Part shown: positions 25,889 to 35,386 of the stretch, piece by piece
Numbering within the stretch: position 1 is the first letter of the stretch
Layout of the letters: every line of letters begins with the position of its first letter
Assembly: GCF_900142955.1 (NCBI RefSeq)
Contig: NZ_FRCP01000005.1
Coordinates: forward strand, 608,633-672,632
DNA: 64,000 nucleotides
Direction of reading: 5' to 3'
Source of the DNA: Anaerosporobacter mobilis DSM 15930
GTDB taxonomy: Bacteria > Bacillota > Clostridia > Lachnospirales > Lachnospiraceae
Notes under the pieces: model-generated
Databases searched by the model: none
Told to the model about the DNA's origin: nothing
Seen by the model: the letters and a program-made list of their open reading frames with translations, nothing else
Position numbers and translations under genes: made by a program

Positions 25889-26491
25889 ATGCATTTAATA
25901 AATGAAAATACACCTTTACTGTCAACAGAAAGATTAATTTTAAGAAAATTTACTGATAAAGACATAGAAGCTTTATTTGCTATTTACAAAGATGAAGAAG
26001 TAAATACCTATTTACCATGGTTTCCTTTGCAATCATTAGTTGAAGCAAAGGAATTCTATGAAGAAAAGTATGCAAAAGCATACAAACAACCGAATGGCTA
26101 TAAGTATGCTATCTGTTTAAAGAATGATAATGTGCCAATTGGGTATGTTCATGTAAGCATGGATGACAACCATGATTTGGGATATGGGCTACGTAAAGAA
26201 TTTTGGCACCTAGGGATTGTAAGTGAAGCAGTGAAAGCTGTTATTGAGCAGTTGAAACATGATGGTTTCCCTTATATTACCGCCACTCATGATATCAAAA
26301 ACCTGCGCAGCGGTGGTGTAATGAAACAGGTTGGTATGTATTATCAATACTCCTACGAAGAACAGTGGCAACCCAAAGATATTCTAGTTACCTTTCGTAT
26401 GTACCAACTAAACTTCGACGGAAAGAATAACCGAGTTTATAAAAAATACTGGGAAACTTCGACGGTTCATTTTATTGAAACAGACGTGTGA
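25889..26491 (+). CDS. GNAT family N-acetyltransferase
   Basis: A 200-residue protein starting MHLINENTPLLSTERLILRKF, the usual opening of RimJ/RimL-like GNAT enzymes. The acetyl-CoA site region is LGYGLRKEFWHLGIVSEAVKAV (residues about 110-131), and the C-terminal part carries TATHDIKNLRSGGVMKQVGM, the typical N-x-x-S-xx-V-xx-K-x-G pattern. It probably acetylates an amino group of a protein or small molecule. AAAGGAAAACAACA precedes the ATG. It is a single gene with its stop 2 bp from the convergent neighbour. Confidence 0.9.
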   Translation: MHLINENTPLLSTERLILRKFTDKDIEALFAIYKDEEVNTYLPWFPLQSLVEAKEFYEEKYAKAYKQPNGYKYAICLKNDNVPIGYVHVSMDDNHDLGYGLRKEFWHLGIVSEAVKAVIEQLKHDGFPYITATHDIKNLRSGGVMKQVGMYYQYSYEEQWQPKDILVTFRMYQLNFDGKNNRVYKKYWETSTVHFIETDV

Positions 26492-26493
26492 TG

Positions 26494-27093
26494 TTAAACT
26501 TTAATTTCTTCTCGAAAACATATCATTGCAGCTGCCACAAGAATAAGACAACCTAACACTACTAATATAGGATAATAGATCAACCCTTCCAGTTTCAGAA
26601 TTAACGGTAACATACCTATCGCTCCTGCGGGTGGAAAAGAGATGTTATAGAATGAGAAGAACAATAACATTGAGATTACAATTAGTAGTGTACATACTGT
26701 TAATGATACACCTTGTGATTCATATAGATACAATCTTGATATTGTCCCAATAACAGCCGCAATTCCAACTATTACTATTATTTTTGTATATTGAACCCTC
26801 AATTTAGCTTTCACGTTGGTAAACTCTATGAACGTAACGATTAAAGGGGGTGCTATTACGTACAACTGACCTTTATGTATTGGCCACCAAGCAAGTATAA
26901 GAAATACAAGAATACGTTTACCATAATAGAATAGTCCTTCCCTAAAACTCATATCCACTGGTTGATATGATACCTGCTCGATATAATTACCAGTCTCAAA
27001 TAATTTTTGTACTAAAGTAATAATTAACACCATTGCAAAAACTGAAATCGGATAAATTATTGTTGTAGTTCTTAGATAAATCGGTATATACAA
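26494..27093 (-). pseudogene. C-terminal part of a frameshifted membrane protein (HPP-like)
   Basis: This 199-codon frame has about six hydrophobic segments and the turn ISFPPAGAIGMLPL, which resembles the HPP signature of a family of integral membrane proteins. Its first in-frame initiator is a TTG without a ribosome site, and it overlaps the end of the 27072-27443 frame by 22 bp. The first residues (IPIYLRTTTIIYP) continue the upstream protein smoothly if one base is added near 27080. It is therefore most likely the second part of a gene of about 320 codons rather than a separate gene. Confidence 0.65.
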
Positions 27094-27443
27094 GCTGATA
27101 TCATGGGTACCAGTGTGGTTTTAGACACCGTAAGTGATACCCCTGCAAATGCAAAACCAATCGCTACTTGCCAAAACATCGGCAAAGGTACAAAGCGTAC
27201 GATACTAATCCCTACTATTGCTGATAATGACATTAATATAACAAGTTTAATTCGATTCACTCTCCATGGTTGACGATCTACAAACCACGCACCGATTACT
27301 AACGCCGCAATCTCTGGGAAAATAATTTCCTTTTCATTTAATAACTCCGCAGTGGCTGTCATAAGCACTATCATTATAACAGATGCTATACTTCTAACAA
27401 GTTTACTTTGTTTTCCTAAAACTTTTTCATTTGTTAATTCCAT
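27072..27443 (-). pseudogene. N-terminal part of a frameshifted membrane protein (HPP-like)
   Basis: From the ATG at 27443 (AAAAGGAAC upstream) 123 residues include four hydrophobic stretches and the segment FPEIAALVIGAWFVDRQPW. The end SKTTLVPMISACI is followed by a short out-of-frame tail YRFI and a stop. Loss of one base in ATA-TACCG would explain both this early stop and the orphan frame at 26494. The protein, if whole, would be a membrane protein of unknown transport or structural role. Confidence 0.6.
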
Positions 27444-27598
27444 GTTTTTTGTTCCTTTTTTATCTTTAATATTAGTGTGCTGACTCATCTATTTGGCAAA
27501 ATAATCTTCTTTCTTGCCACGTTATGAGGCAAAGGGCACTTCTATATAGTAACACAGTGATATAGAAGAAACAACAAACTCAGAATAATTCATAAAAT

Positions 27599-27628
27599 GG
27601 AGATATTCTTACTTAATAGAATATCTCC
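27599..27628. other. Perfect hairpin in a divergent promoter region
   Basis: GGAGATATTC (27599-27608) and GAATATCTCC (27619-27628) are exact inverted repeats separated by 10 bp, between the divergent membrane-protein and phospholipase genes. No U-tract follows on either strand, so an operator or leader structure is more likely than a terminator. Confidence 0.45.
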
Positions 27629-27707
27629 GTATCATTTACTCCTTCTTTGTTATACTATACATTATTAACTAGATTTAAATGACTATTTCGTTTTACAAGG
27701 AGATACT

Positions 27708-28709
27708 ATGCCAGCTTTTATTACACATTACTTATATGGGGTTGATATGTATCAGACCCTCACAGCAAGTGAAATCAAAACTATCTTATATCATAATCAA
27801 AACGCCTACAAACTTGGTCTGCAAGGTCCCGATATATTCTTTTTCGATATATCCCTTATCTTAGGCCCTTCCGAATATAATGTAGGAAATCATATGCACG
27901 AACATAGAGTATCCCTGTTCTTTCGAAATTATCTGAATAAACTCTCTACATTAACAGGTTCAGAATATGATTGTGGCCTTGCTTACCTATGTGGATTGCT
28001 TGCTCACTATTCCTTAGATGCACATATACACCCCTATATCTATCATAGAACAGGTTATTCACCTGACATTAGTGATTCGAATGTCACTTCTTTTTGTCAA
28101 CACGGTACATTAGAAGCCATTATTGATAAGCAACTATTGCTAGAGCGAAAGGGACTATCCCCCTCTAAGTTCTATCCTTCTAAGACAGTATCTCTATCTT
28201 ATAAAGATAAGGCAATTATTGCAAACTTACTGAGTATCAGTATTAACCAAACCTTCCATTCATTTCTCCAAGATACGGAGAAAGATTCCAGAATAACAAG
28301 CCCTTCTAAGATTAAAAAAGCAATCACCTTCATGAAAATCGAAACTTTATTCTTGCACGATCAAACAGGAAGAAAACGACGAACGATACGTGCCCTTGAA
28401 AATTTAGTAAAACAGGAACCTATCGTTTCATCTCTTATGATCAACGATACCCTTATTGATACCATGGATGCATGCAATCTTAGCAAATCCACTTGGCAAA
28501 ACCCATGGGACACTAGCATTGAATCATCAGACTCTATCTATGATTTATATAGTAAGGCAGCCATCTTTTATCAAAATATTCTCTCACATATTACCGCTTA
28601 CCTTAATAGTAAATCCAGTGGGTTAATTGATTATACTAGGTTCGATCGACTCGTAGAAGCAATTGGTAATCGCTCGTACCACAGTGGCCTAGATGTAGGT
28701 AATTGTTAG
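27708..28709 (+). CDS. Zinc-dependent phospholipase C-like protein
   Basis: The 333-residue protein begins MPAFITHYLYG and includes LGLQGPDIFFF, GNHMHEHRVSLFFRN and LLAHYSLDAHIHPYI, whose His/Asp residues match the metal ligands of the zinc-dependent phospholipase C family (PF00882). No signal peptide is visible, unlike secreted clostridial phospholipases, so an intracellular hydrolase is more likely. CAAGGAGATACT precedes the ATG. The gene is single and ended by a hairpin. Confidence 0.85.
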   Translation: MPAFITHYLYGVDMYQTLTASEIKTILYHNQNAYKLGLQGPDIFFFDISLILGPSEYNVGNHMHEHRVSLFFRNYLNKLSTLTGSEYDCGLAYLCGLLAHYSLDAHIHPYIYHRTGYSPDISDSNVTSFCQHGTLEAIIDKQLLLERKGLSPSKFYPSKTVSLSYKDKAIIANLLSISINQTFHSFLQDTEKDSRITSPSKIKKAITFMKIETLFLHDQTGRKRRTIRALENLVKQEPIVSSLMINDTLIDTMDACNLSKSTWQNPWDTSIESSDSIYDLYSKAAIFYQNILSHITAYLNSKSSGLIDYTRFDRLVEAIGNRSYHSGLDVGNC

Positions 28710-28719
28710 ACGAAAATAA

Positions 28720-28753
28720 GAAGGCAGTGTCTATTGAAAAAGACATTGCCTTC
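28720..28753 (+). terminator. Hairpin terminator after the phospholipase gene
   Basis: GAAGGCAGTGTCT (28720-28732) pairs with AGACATTGCCTTC (28741-28753) through one G-U pair, 10 bp after the stop. The U-tract is poor (AATTAAAC), so termination may be partial. Confidence 0.55.
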
Positions 28754-28793
28754 AATTAAACCCACATCTTGCCGATGCTATCTCCTAGATAAG

Positions 28794-29042
28794 TTATAAA
28801 CTTAATATTGACTTTCTCTCTTCTCCTTCGATAAAGACAATATTACAATATGGTAACGCATTCTTTGTAACTGCTGCTAATATGATGTCTTATTCTTCTA
28901 TCATAACCGCAGCTTCTTCTATATTATAATTCACATACCATCATCTTAACCATACCATGGCAGTTGGACTCTTTTGCACTTCAACTTTAATTGTTGTAAT
29001 CATTTCACCGTAATATACTCCGCCTTCTACAATATCAATCTT
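28794..29042 (-). pseudogene. Decayed coding remnant, family not recognised
   Basis: On the minus strand one frame reads DIVEGGVYYGEMITTIKVEV, QKSPTAMVWLR, a TGA, WYVNYNIEEAAVMIEE, a TAA, and DIILAAVTKNALPYCNIVF before a final TAA. The same frame staying protein-like across two stops points to a dead gene fragment of about 80 codons without a start. I do not recognise the family. Unlike its neighbours it has no ribosome site. Confidence 0.5.
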
Positions 29043-29091
29043 CTATTATAGTACGGTAGTTAATTACTCGCATCTAATTTGTAATATAGCC

Positions 29092-30057
29092 TTATACCTC
29101 TTTGATTTCTTCATCAACTAGATTGTCAAGTTGCTTTAGGAAATCATTTACTTCACATAGCAAGGCTGATTTATTAGTCATCTTCTCATTCAAAGTATCT
29201 AATTTGCTACCTAATTTATGTATTACACTAGCTATATCGGTTGTATCATTGCCAATAGATTGAATTTCACTCCCAGTATCACCGATTTGGGATACAATCC
29301 TATCACTGAATTCTTTTACTTCCTTCGTATACTCTGTAACTTGCACAAAATTAGTCTTAACATCATTAGCATATGTAAGGTTCTCTTGAATTGTGCCTTT
29401 TGTTTTTTCAATTTCTTTCTTTAAACCATCTAAACTATCAAACAATGCTTGTACCGATTCATCTATCCCTGATACCAACTTCGTTGTTGATGTAGATAAC
29501 TCACGAATCTGTTCTGCTACAACTGCAAATCCTCTTCCGGCATCACCCGCTCTAGCAGCTTCAATGGATGCGTTTAACGCTAATAGATTTGTATTGGAAG
29601 CTATCCCTGTAATATTCTTTGACATTTCTTGAATGTTCTCAAAATTTTTCTCTAATGTACGAAATGTATTCGTAATATTACCTAATTGATCGCAACTTTG
29701 TTCTATATAATTCGATAGTGTTCCCATCTTATTATCCGCTTCTGTTATTGCATCATCTGACTTTGAAACGATATCATTCACTTGACTCGCATATAAATGA
29801 AAATCTTTGAAATTCTTTTGTCTATTGTCTAAATTCTCATTCATGTTTCCAAGTTGTAATGAAGTTGATTCAAAACCTTCTTTAATCTCTTCAAAATATT
29901 TTGATATATCACCTTCCTCATTCATTAAACACTCAATTGAATTTTCTATGTGCTTTACTCCTAATTGTATGTTTTTTGCCTTCTCTTTCACTTCTAGTTG
30001 CTGATTATTCATACTATCAGGGTTACTTGATTGTTTACTTTTCTTAAATATACTCAT
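29092..30057 (-). CDS. Short soluble methyl-accepting chemotaxis protein
   Basis: From ATG 30057 (MSIFKKSKQSS; GGGAG lies 13 bp upstream) the protein has 321 residues. It is almost entirely coiled coil around the conserved tip IASNTNLLALNASIEAARAG and GRGFAVVAEQIRELS (residues about 140-180). There is no membrane helix and no recognised sensor domain, so it probably senses through a partner or acts as a cytoplasmic array component. It is a single gene, unlinked to other chemotaxis genes here. A longer TTG start at 30081 has no ribosome site. Confidence 0.88.
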   Translation of the reverse strand: MSIFKKSKQSSNPDSMNNQQLEVKEKAKNIQLGVKHIENSIECLMNEEGDISKYFEEIKEGFESTSLQLGNMNENLDNRQKNFKDFHLYASQVNDIVSKSDDAITEADNKMGTLSNYIEQSCDQLGNITNTFRTLEKNFENIQEMSKNITGIASNTNLLALNASIEAARAGDAGRGFAVVAEQIRELSTSTTKLVSGIDESVQALFDSLDGLKKEIEKTKGTIQENLTYANDVKTNFVQVTEYTKEVKEFSDRIVSQIGDTGSEIQSIGNDTTDIASVIHKLGSKLDTLNEKMTNKSALLCEVNDFLKQLDNLVDEEIKEV

Positions 30058-30458
30058 AATGGCAAAATTACTCCCTTCCAAAGTCTTTGAACTAGTTTTC
30101 TATTGGCATTCTTACTAAATATAATTTTGTCATATTTGTATATACTAGTTCATATACTGTTCTTTGTTTTGTTTATATTTTACCATACATCTGCTTCAAT
30201 TTCTAGCTATTTCTTGACTTTTGTTTATATATTTTAAACATATTGTATTGTTTTATTGCAAATATTCATCTTTTTTAAGCAATATGATTATCTTTTTATA
30301 TCGAATTTTGTTTTTTTATATATTTTTTATAATTTTACTCCTAATAGACTATACTTTTTAAGCAGTTTGTAGTATAATATAATCAATCCAAAAGATTACT
30401 AACATGTAACATAATGGTAAACTTAACAGGTAAGACAGCAACGAGAGGAGCGATTCAT
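30058..30458. other. Very AT-rich divergent region
   Basis: About 400 bp rich in T runs on the plus strand separate the chemoreceptor and kinase genes. TATAAT at 30373-30378 is a likely -10 for the rightward gene. No open frame, inverted repeat of note or flagellar sigma-28 promoter was found for the chemoreceptor. Confidence 0.35.
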
Positions 30459-31205
30459 ATGAAGTTAGAAAACTTAATATCTAAAGGTACAAATGCAAAT
30501 GTATACCGAGATGGGGACATTGCAATTAAAGTATTTAATAAAGATTTTCCTAAAACAGAAGTATTGAATGAAGCGTTAAATACCTCACGAGTCGAAGAAA
30601 CAGGATTAGATATCCCAAGTATAAGCGAAGTATCCATCATCGATGGACAATGGGCTATTAGCATGAATTTCATTGAAGGCAAGATTCTATACCAATTAAT
30701 GAAAGATAATCCTGACAAATTGCAATCCTATATTGAACAAATGGTGGACTTGCAATTAGAGATTCATTCCAAACGATCTCCACAGCTTAATAAGCTCAAG
30801 GATAAGATGGTTCGTCAAATCAATAGTCTTGATTGCATTGATAACATTAAGAAATATGATTTATTAACCAGACTAGATGGAATGCCAAAACATACCAAAG
30901 TATGTCATGGTGATTTCAATCCTAAGAACATCATCGTATCTAACGATAAATTATACGTTTTGGATTGGGTGCATGCTTCACAAGGAAATGCCAGTGCTGA
31001 CGCTGCAAGAACTTATCTTCTATTATCATTAGATGATCCAAAAGCTGCAGACTTATATCTAGATTTCTTCTGCAAGAAGAGTCAAACAGAAAAACGTTAC
31101 GTACAGACTTGGTTGCCAATTGTCGCTGCTGCACAATTAACGAAAAACAAACCAGAAGAAAGAGAATTGTTAATGAAATGGTTAGATGTAGTTGAATACG
31201 AATAA
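30459..31205 (+). CDS. Aminoglycoside phosphotransferase/choline kinase-like protein
   Basis: The ATG at 30459 follows GAGAGGAGCGATTCAT and gives 248 residues; an earlier in-frame ATG at 30414 has no site. The kinase-like fold shows AIKVFNKDFPK, ISMNFIEGKILYQLM, the Brenner motif VCHGDFNPKNIIV (catalytic Asp) and VLDWVHASQGNASADAART (metal-binding Asp). It belongs to the APH superfamily, which phosphorylates small alcohols or amino sugars. Many members have no role in drug resistance, so the substrate is left open. Confidence 0.85.
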   Translation: MKLENLISKGTNANVYRDGDIAIKVFNKDFPKTEVLNEALNTSRVEETGLDIPSISEVSIIDGQWAISMNFIEGKILYQLMKDNPDKLQSYIEQMVDLQLEIHSKRSPQLNKLKDKMVRQINSLDCIDNIKKYDLLTRLDGMPKHTKVCHGDFNPKNIIVSNDKLYVLDWVHASQGNASADAARTYLLLSLDDPKAADLYLDFFCKKSQTEKRYVQTWLPIVAAAQLTKNKPEERELLMKWLDVVEYE

Positions 31206-31292
31206 ACCATTCATTTCCTTCATAAGACTATCGGTTACATAGATATCAATAAACACATAGAAAATACTCGCAAGTAAACTAAAACTATGAAA

Positions 31293-31340
31293 AAGGTCGA
31301 GGGACCAATTTGATATAATTCAAATTGGTCCCTCGACCTT
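31293..31340. terminator. Strong bidirectional terminator
   Basis: A perfect 21-bp stem (31293-31313 and 31320-31340) with a six-base loop lies between the convergent kinase and phosphohexomutase genes. GAGGGACCAATT forms the core of the arm. T-rich or A-rich flanks on both sides fit termination in both directions. Confidence 0.9.
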
Positions 31341-31346
31341 CTCTAT

Positions 31347-33080
31347 TTATTTTGTCTCTTCTGCAAAATCGTTCATCGCTTGTTTTAACTTTTCAAGTTG
31401 TTCTTTGCCCTCTTCTAAGGACTTCGCTTTTACTCCCATATAAAACTTAATCTTTGGTTCAGTTCCAGATGGTCTCACACAACACCATACATCATCTTCT
31501 AAATCAAAATACAGAACGTTTGACTTTGGTAATCCTGTTGTAGTTTTTTCTGATGTCCCATAATTAATTACTACATCATTCTCATAGTCACGAAGTGCTT
31601 TTACTTTCGTATCTGCTATGGATAAAACATTCTCTGTACGGAAACGATCCATAATGCGATTAATTCGTTCTGCACCATCTTGCCCTTTTAAAGTAATCGT
31701 ATGCAAGTCTTCCATGTAGTAGCCATATTTATCATAGATACGTAGCATCTGATCCCACAAAGTAAGATTATGTGCTTTGTAATATGCTGCTGCTTCGCAA
31801 AGAGCCATAACAGCGGATACTGCGTCTTTATCTCTTGCATAGGTTCCGATTAAACAACCATAACTTTCTTCAAATCCAAAAAGATATTGGTATGAATTTT
31901 GTTGTTCAAAGAATTTAATCTGTTCTCCAATATATTTGAATCCAGTTAAGGTTTCAATACAAGCTAAACCATATTCCTTGGCTACGGCTAATGCCATATT
32001 ACTCGACACAATCGTTGTTACTAGTGCACCGTTATTAGGCATCTTATTAAGCTCTTTTCGTTGCGATAAGATATACTCACAGATTAACATTCCAGACATA
32101 TTACCAGTGAACGATACATACTCTCCAGTTTGTGTATTCTTAGCATAGATACCAAGACGATCAGCGTCTGGATCTGTTGCTAGAATAATGTCCGCATCTA
32201 CCTTCTTTGCTAATTCAATTGCCATAGCAAACGCTTTCGGATCTTCTGGGTTCGGATAACTAATGGTTGGGAATCTTCCATCTGGTTGTTCTTGTTCTGG
32301 TACAACATATACCTGTTCAAACCCAATTTCTTTCAAGATTCTAGTAACCGGAACGAGTCCTGTTCCATGTAATGGTGTATATACAACTTTAATTTGCTTT
32401 GCATATTCACGAAGTTGCTCTGGATTTAGTACTAACTCCTTCATCTTGGCGATATATTCGTCATCGATATCGCTTCCGATTACTTCATATAGTCCCTTTT
32501 CCTCTGCTTCTGTCTTTGCCATTGTTTTAACAACTGCATAATCAGTGATTGCATTCACTTCTGCAATTATCTCAGCATCAAGAGGAGCTGTTATCTGTGC
32601 ACCATCTTCCCAATATACCTTATATCCATTGTAATTAGATGGGTTATGGCTAGCTGTAATAACTACACCTGCGATACAACCTAGTCTACGTACAGCAAAA
32701 GAAAGTTCTGGCGTTGGACGTAAAGATGGGAATACATACGCTTTAATACCATTAGCCGCAAAACACAATGCCGTTTCTTCAGCGAACTCTCTTGACATTA
32801 AACGAGAGTCATATGCAATTGCAACACCTTTTTCTTCTCCAGCTTTCTTGCATACATAATTTGCTAAACCTTGTGTTGCTTTCCTAACTGTATAGATATT
32901 CATACGATTTGTTCCATTACCAAGAACTCCTCGTAATCCACCTGTTCCAAAAGCTAAATCACGATAGAAACGATCCTGAATCTCTTGCTCATTTCCCTTT
33001 AATTCAAGTAACTCTTCTCTTGTTTCGGTATCAAAATACGCATTTTCACACCACTCTTTGTATTTCTCTAAATAACTCAT
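31347..33080 (-). CDS. Phosphoglucomutase/phosphomannomutase
   Basis: The 577-residue alpha-phosphohexomutase has the phosphoserine loop VVITASHNPSNYNGYKVYW (residues about 140-158), the metal loop ATDPDADRLGIY, the sugar loop GFEESYGCLIG and the phosphate-binding RPSGTEPKIKFYM. It interconverts hexose 1- and 6-phosphates. It is the last gene of the mannan operon (18-bp gap after the esterase gene), so its likely duty is to convert the mannose 1-phosphate released by the GH130 enzyme into mannose 6-phosphate for glycolysis, besides glucose 1-phosphate. Confidence 0.93.
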   Translation of the reverse strand: MSYLEKYKEWCENAYFDTETREELLELKGNEQEIQDRFYRDLAFGTGGLRGVLGNGTNRMNIYTVRKATQGLANYVCKKAGEEKGVAIAYDSRLMSREFAEETALCFAANGIKAYVFPSLRPTPELSFAVRRLGCIAGVVITASHNPSNYNGYKVYWEDGAQITAPLDAEIIAEVNAITDYAVVKTMAKTEAEEKGLYEVIGSDIDDEYIAKMKELVLNPEQLREYAKQIKVVYTPLHGTGLVPVTRILKEIGFEQVYVVPEQEQPDGRFPTISYPNPEDPKAFAMAIELAKKVDADIILATDPDADRLGIYAKNTQTGEYVSFTGNMSGMLICEYILSQRKELNKMPNNGALVTTIVSSNMALAVAKEYGLACIETLTGFKYIGEQIKFFEQQNSYQYLFGFEESYGCLIGTYARDKDAVSAVMALCEAAAYYKAHNLTLWDQMLRIYDKYGYYMEDLHTITLKGQDGAERINRIMDRFRTENVLSIADTKVKALRDYENDVVINYGTSEKTTTGLPKSNVLYFDLEDDVWCCVRPSGTEPKIKFYMGVKAKSLEEGKEQLEKLKQAMNDFAEETK

Positions 33081-33098
33081 ATAGACCTCCTAAAGTCA

Positions 33099-34163
33099 TC
33101 AACCATTCCATATCTCATCACCAAACGACTGAATAAATTCACTTAATTCATCTGCCATCTCTTCAGCTTCCAAGATACGTATATGTCCTGGTGTACCTTG
33201 GCCGTTTTTCTTATATAAAAAATGTACAATTTTCTCATCGCCGAGCCCTTCACATACCTCATCAATTGCTCTATCCCAGTTAGAATGATGATTCAATATA
33301 GTTGTTGACAGTATAATTAACGCATTTGGATATGTTTTACGAATATTCTTAATCCATTCTGCGTATCGAATTCTCCACTGACTCGCCTTTTCTCCTTGAT
33401 AATTCTCTTTCATATAATCAACTGGATTGTTATCATTCTGACCAATTGCAACAACTACTACATGCGGCACATATTTAGTAAAGTCCCAAGGAGTCTTTGG
33501 ACCTAATTCTGAATAATAGCGCAATTTATCCCATGTATGTTCCATTCCATAGTAATGTGGTGCACCAAACCAACCAGTCCCATCTAAAAGTGATATTCCA
33601 CCTTGTGCAATATCATGAATCTGAGCTTCTAATTTTCTTGCTGTCATCCACGCATAGGAATACCACGAATTAGAATATTCGCCATTATGCTTTGGATCCG
33701 GTTTTCCGATATAATCTATTGCCTCAGATAACTCTCCTGCTGAAACCGAGTCACCATATACTTCTATACGTCTAGTTGGAAATGAAGGAGCCGAGTTAAC
33801 GACAGCTCCTTCATCTATAATAAACCCAAAAAGCGTGAAGTAATGACAAGCATCCATACGTTTAAAAAGGATTATCTCATGTTCTTTGTCCTCTAAATTA
33901 TCTTTTAGTAGTAAACATTCCTTATCTTGCCCTTGGGACAACTTAACTTTCCCTTGTTTGCCATCAATTATATATCCAATATAGTTATCATAATAACAAT
34001 GCATGTTACTTATTATGACGCGTATTGTGGTACCTGTAAACGTAAACGTAACAAAACTACAGGCATATACAAACACTGGTTCTAATTCATTTGTTAAGTC
34101 AATACGTCCACAATATTGCATTTCTTTTGCATTTGGTAATATTACTTCTCCTGGCATTTCCAT
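33099..34163 (-). CDS. CE2-like carbohydrate esterase (SGNH fold)
   Basis: From ATG 34163 (354 residues; a GTG at 34172 is an alternative) the protein has an N-terminal jelly roll (residues 1-115) and an SGNH hydrolase domain. Catalytic landmarks are the Ser in EVYGDSVSAGE, the oxyanion Asn in AIGQNDNNP and the His in GTPGHIRILEA near the end. This two-domain plan is that of CE2 acetyl esterases, which deacetylate xylan and glucomannan pieces. No signal peptide is present, so it should remove acetyl groups from imported manno-oligosaccharides before they reach the epimerase and phosphorylase. Confidence 0.87.
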   Translation of the reverse strand: MEMPGEVILPNAKEMQYCGRIDLTNELEPVFVYACSFVTFTFTGTTIRVIISNMHCYYDNYIGYIIDGKQGKVKLSQGQDKECLLLKDNLEDKEHEIILFKRMDACHYFTLFGFIIDEGAVVNSAPSFPTRRIEVYGDSVSAGELSEAIDYIGKPDPKHNGEYSNSWYSYAWMTARKLEAQIHDIAQGGISLLDGTGWFGAPHYYGMEHTWDKLRYYSELGPKTPWDFTKYVPHVVVVAIGQNDNNPVDYMKENYQGEKASQWRIRYAEWIKNIRKTYPNALIILSTTILNHHSNWDRAIDEVCEGLGDEKIVHFLYKKNGQGTPGHIRILEAEEMADELSEFIQSFGDEIWNG

Positions 34164-34210
34164 GATAATCACAAACCTTTACTAGAACACTTGTAATACA
34201 TAGCACTCTT

Positions 34211-35386
34211 TTATTTTTCATCTTTTAAATATTCAAGATTTTTTCTAATTAATTCGCATCTTTGTTGTACACAATCAGGTGAACGTAATGGATCTTCTGG
34301 TGTATTGAACACATAGTCAACTAGTTTATCAATAGTTGTTGTTGCTACATGCATTCTTGTATCAGAAGAAGCATAATAGATATATACGTCACCGTTATCT
34401 CTTGCAATTGCTCCGTTCGTAAACACAACATTAGATACATCTCCAACTCTTTCTGATGCTAATGGTGCAATTAAGAATCCAGATGGTTCAGCGATAACTT
34501 TCCATGGCTCTTTAAGATCTGTTGCAAATGCATAGATAACATAGCGAAGACCAGCAGCCGTATTACGTACACCATGAGCAATATGGATATATCCTTTATC
34601 TGTCTTAATTGGAACAGCACCTGCACCATTCTTAACTTCCGTAATTGTATGATATTTTCTGCAACTTGTAATAATTTCTTCATCAATGACTGCATGTTCA
34701 ATATCATCGCATAACCCAAAACCAATACCACCGCCTGAACCAGTGTCAATAAAATCATCCATTGGTCTAGTGTAGAATGCATATTTACCATTCACGAACT
34801 CTGGATGTAATACAACGTTTCTTTGTTGTGGGGAACGTAGAGTCTTTAAATTATCAAGACGCTCCCAGGTCTTTAAATCCTTTGTTCTTACAATACCAGC
34901 TGCCGCAACTGCTGCAGATAAATCATTAGCACTTGTATCTTTGCTTTCTGAACAGAACGTACCATAGATATATCCATCTTCATGTTTTGTTAATCTCATA
35001 TCATAAACATTAGTTTCTTCTTTACAAGTGTCTGGTAATTCAACGGGATAATCCCAGAATTCGAAACCATCAACCCCATTGTCACTCTCTGCAACACCAA
35101 AGAAAGACTTACGATCATTTCCTTCAATTCTTGCAACCAGATAGAATTTTCCATTCAATTCAATTGCTCCCGAGTTCATAACAGCATTCACACCTATACG
35201 TTCCATAAAGTATGGATTTGTTTCTACATTCAAATCATATTTCCATGTTAGTGGAATATGGTCTCTCGTTAATACAGGATTTTCATAACGATCATAGATT
35301 CCGTTGTAGAAATCTGCCACCTTATTCTTCTTGTTAATTAATGCATTGTACTTTTCTAATTCTGTATAATAATTTTTATGCAACAT
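34211..35386 (-). CDS. GH130 4-O-beta-D-mannosyl-D-glucose phosphorylase
   Basis: The 391-residue protein is a five-bladed propeller enzyme of GH130 subfamily 1, with NPYFMERIGVNAVMNSGAI, LVARIEGNDRKSFFGVAES and the catalytic-Asp segment NVYDMRLTKHEDGYIYGTF. Such enzymes phosphorolyse mannosyl-glucose to mannose 1-phosphate and glucose. The gene overlaps the epimerase gene by 11 bp, exactly the pairing known for cytoplasmic beta-mannobiose use: the epimerase turns mannobiose into mannosyl-glucose, and this enzyme splits it. Substrate preference is inferred from subfamily and context. Confidence 0.92.
   Translation of the reverse strand: MLHKNYYTELEKYNALINKKNKVADFYNGIYDRYENPVLTRDHIPLTWKYDLNVETNPYFMERIGVNAVMNSGAIELNGKFYLVARIEGNDRKSFFGVAESDNGVDGFEFWDYPVELPDTCKEETNVYDMRLTKHEDGYIYGTFCSESKDTSANDLSAAVAAAGIVRTKDLKTWERLDNLKTLRSPQQRNVVLHPEFVNGKYAFYTRPMDDFIDTGSGGGIGFGLCDDIEHAVIDEEIITSCRKYHTITEVKNGAGAVPIKTDKGYIHIAHGVRNTAAGLRYVIYAFATDLKEPWKVIAEPSGFLIAPLASERVGDVSNVVFTNGAIARDNGDVYIYYASSDTRMHVATTTIDKLVDYVFNTPEDPLRSPDCVQQRCELIRKNLEYLKDEK

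Noticed and set aside
30058..30458. Searching the T-rich gap for a small RNA or sigma-28 promoter
   Set aside because: No stable hairpin, U-tract or GCCGATAA-type -10 was found.
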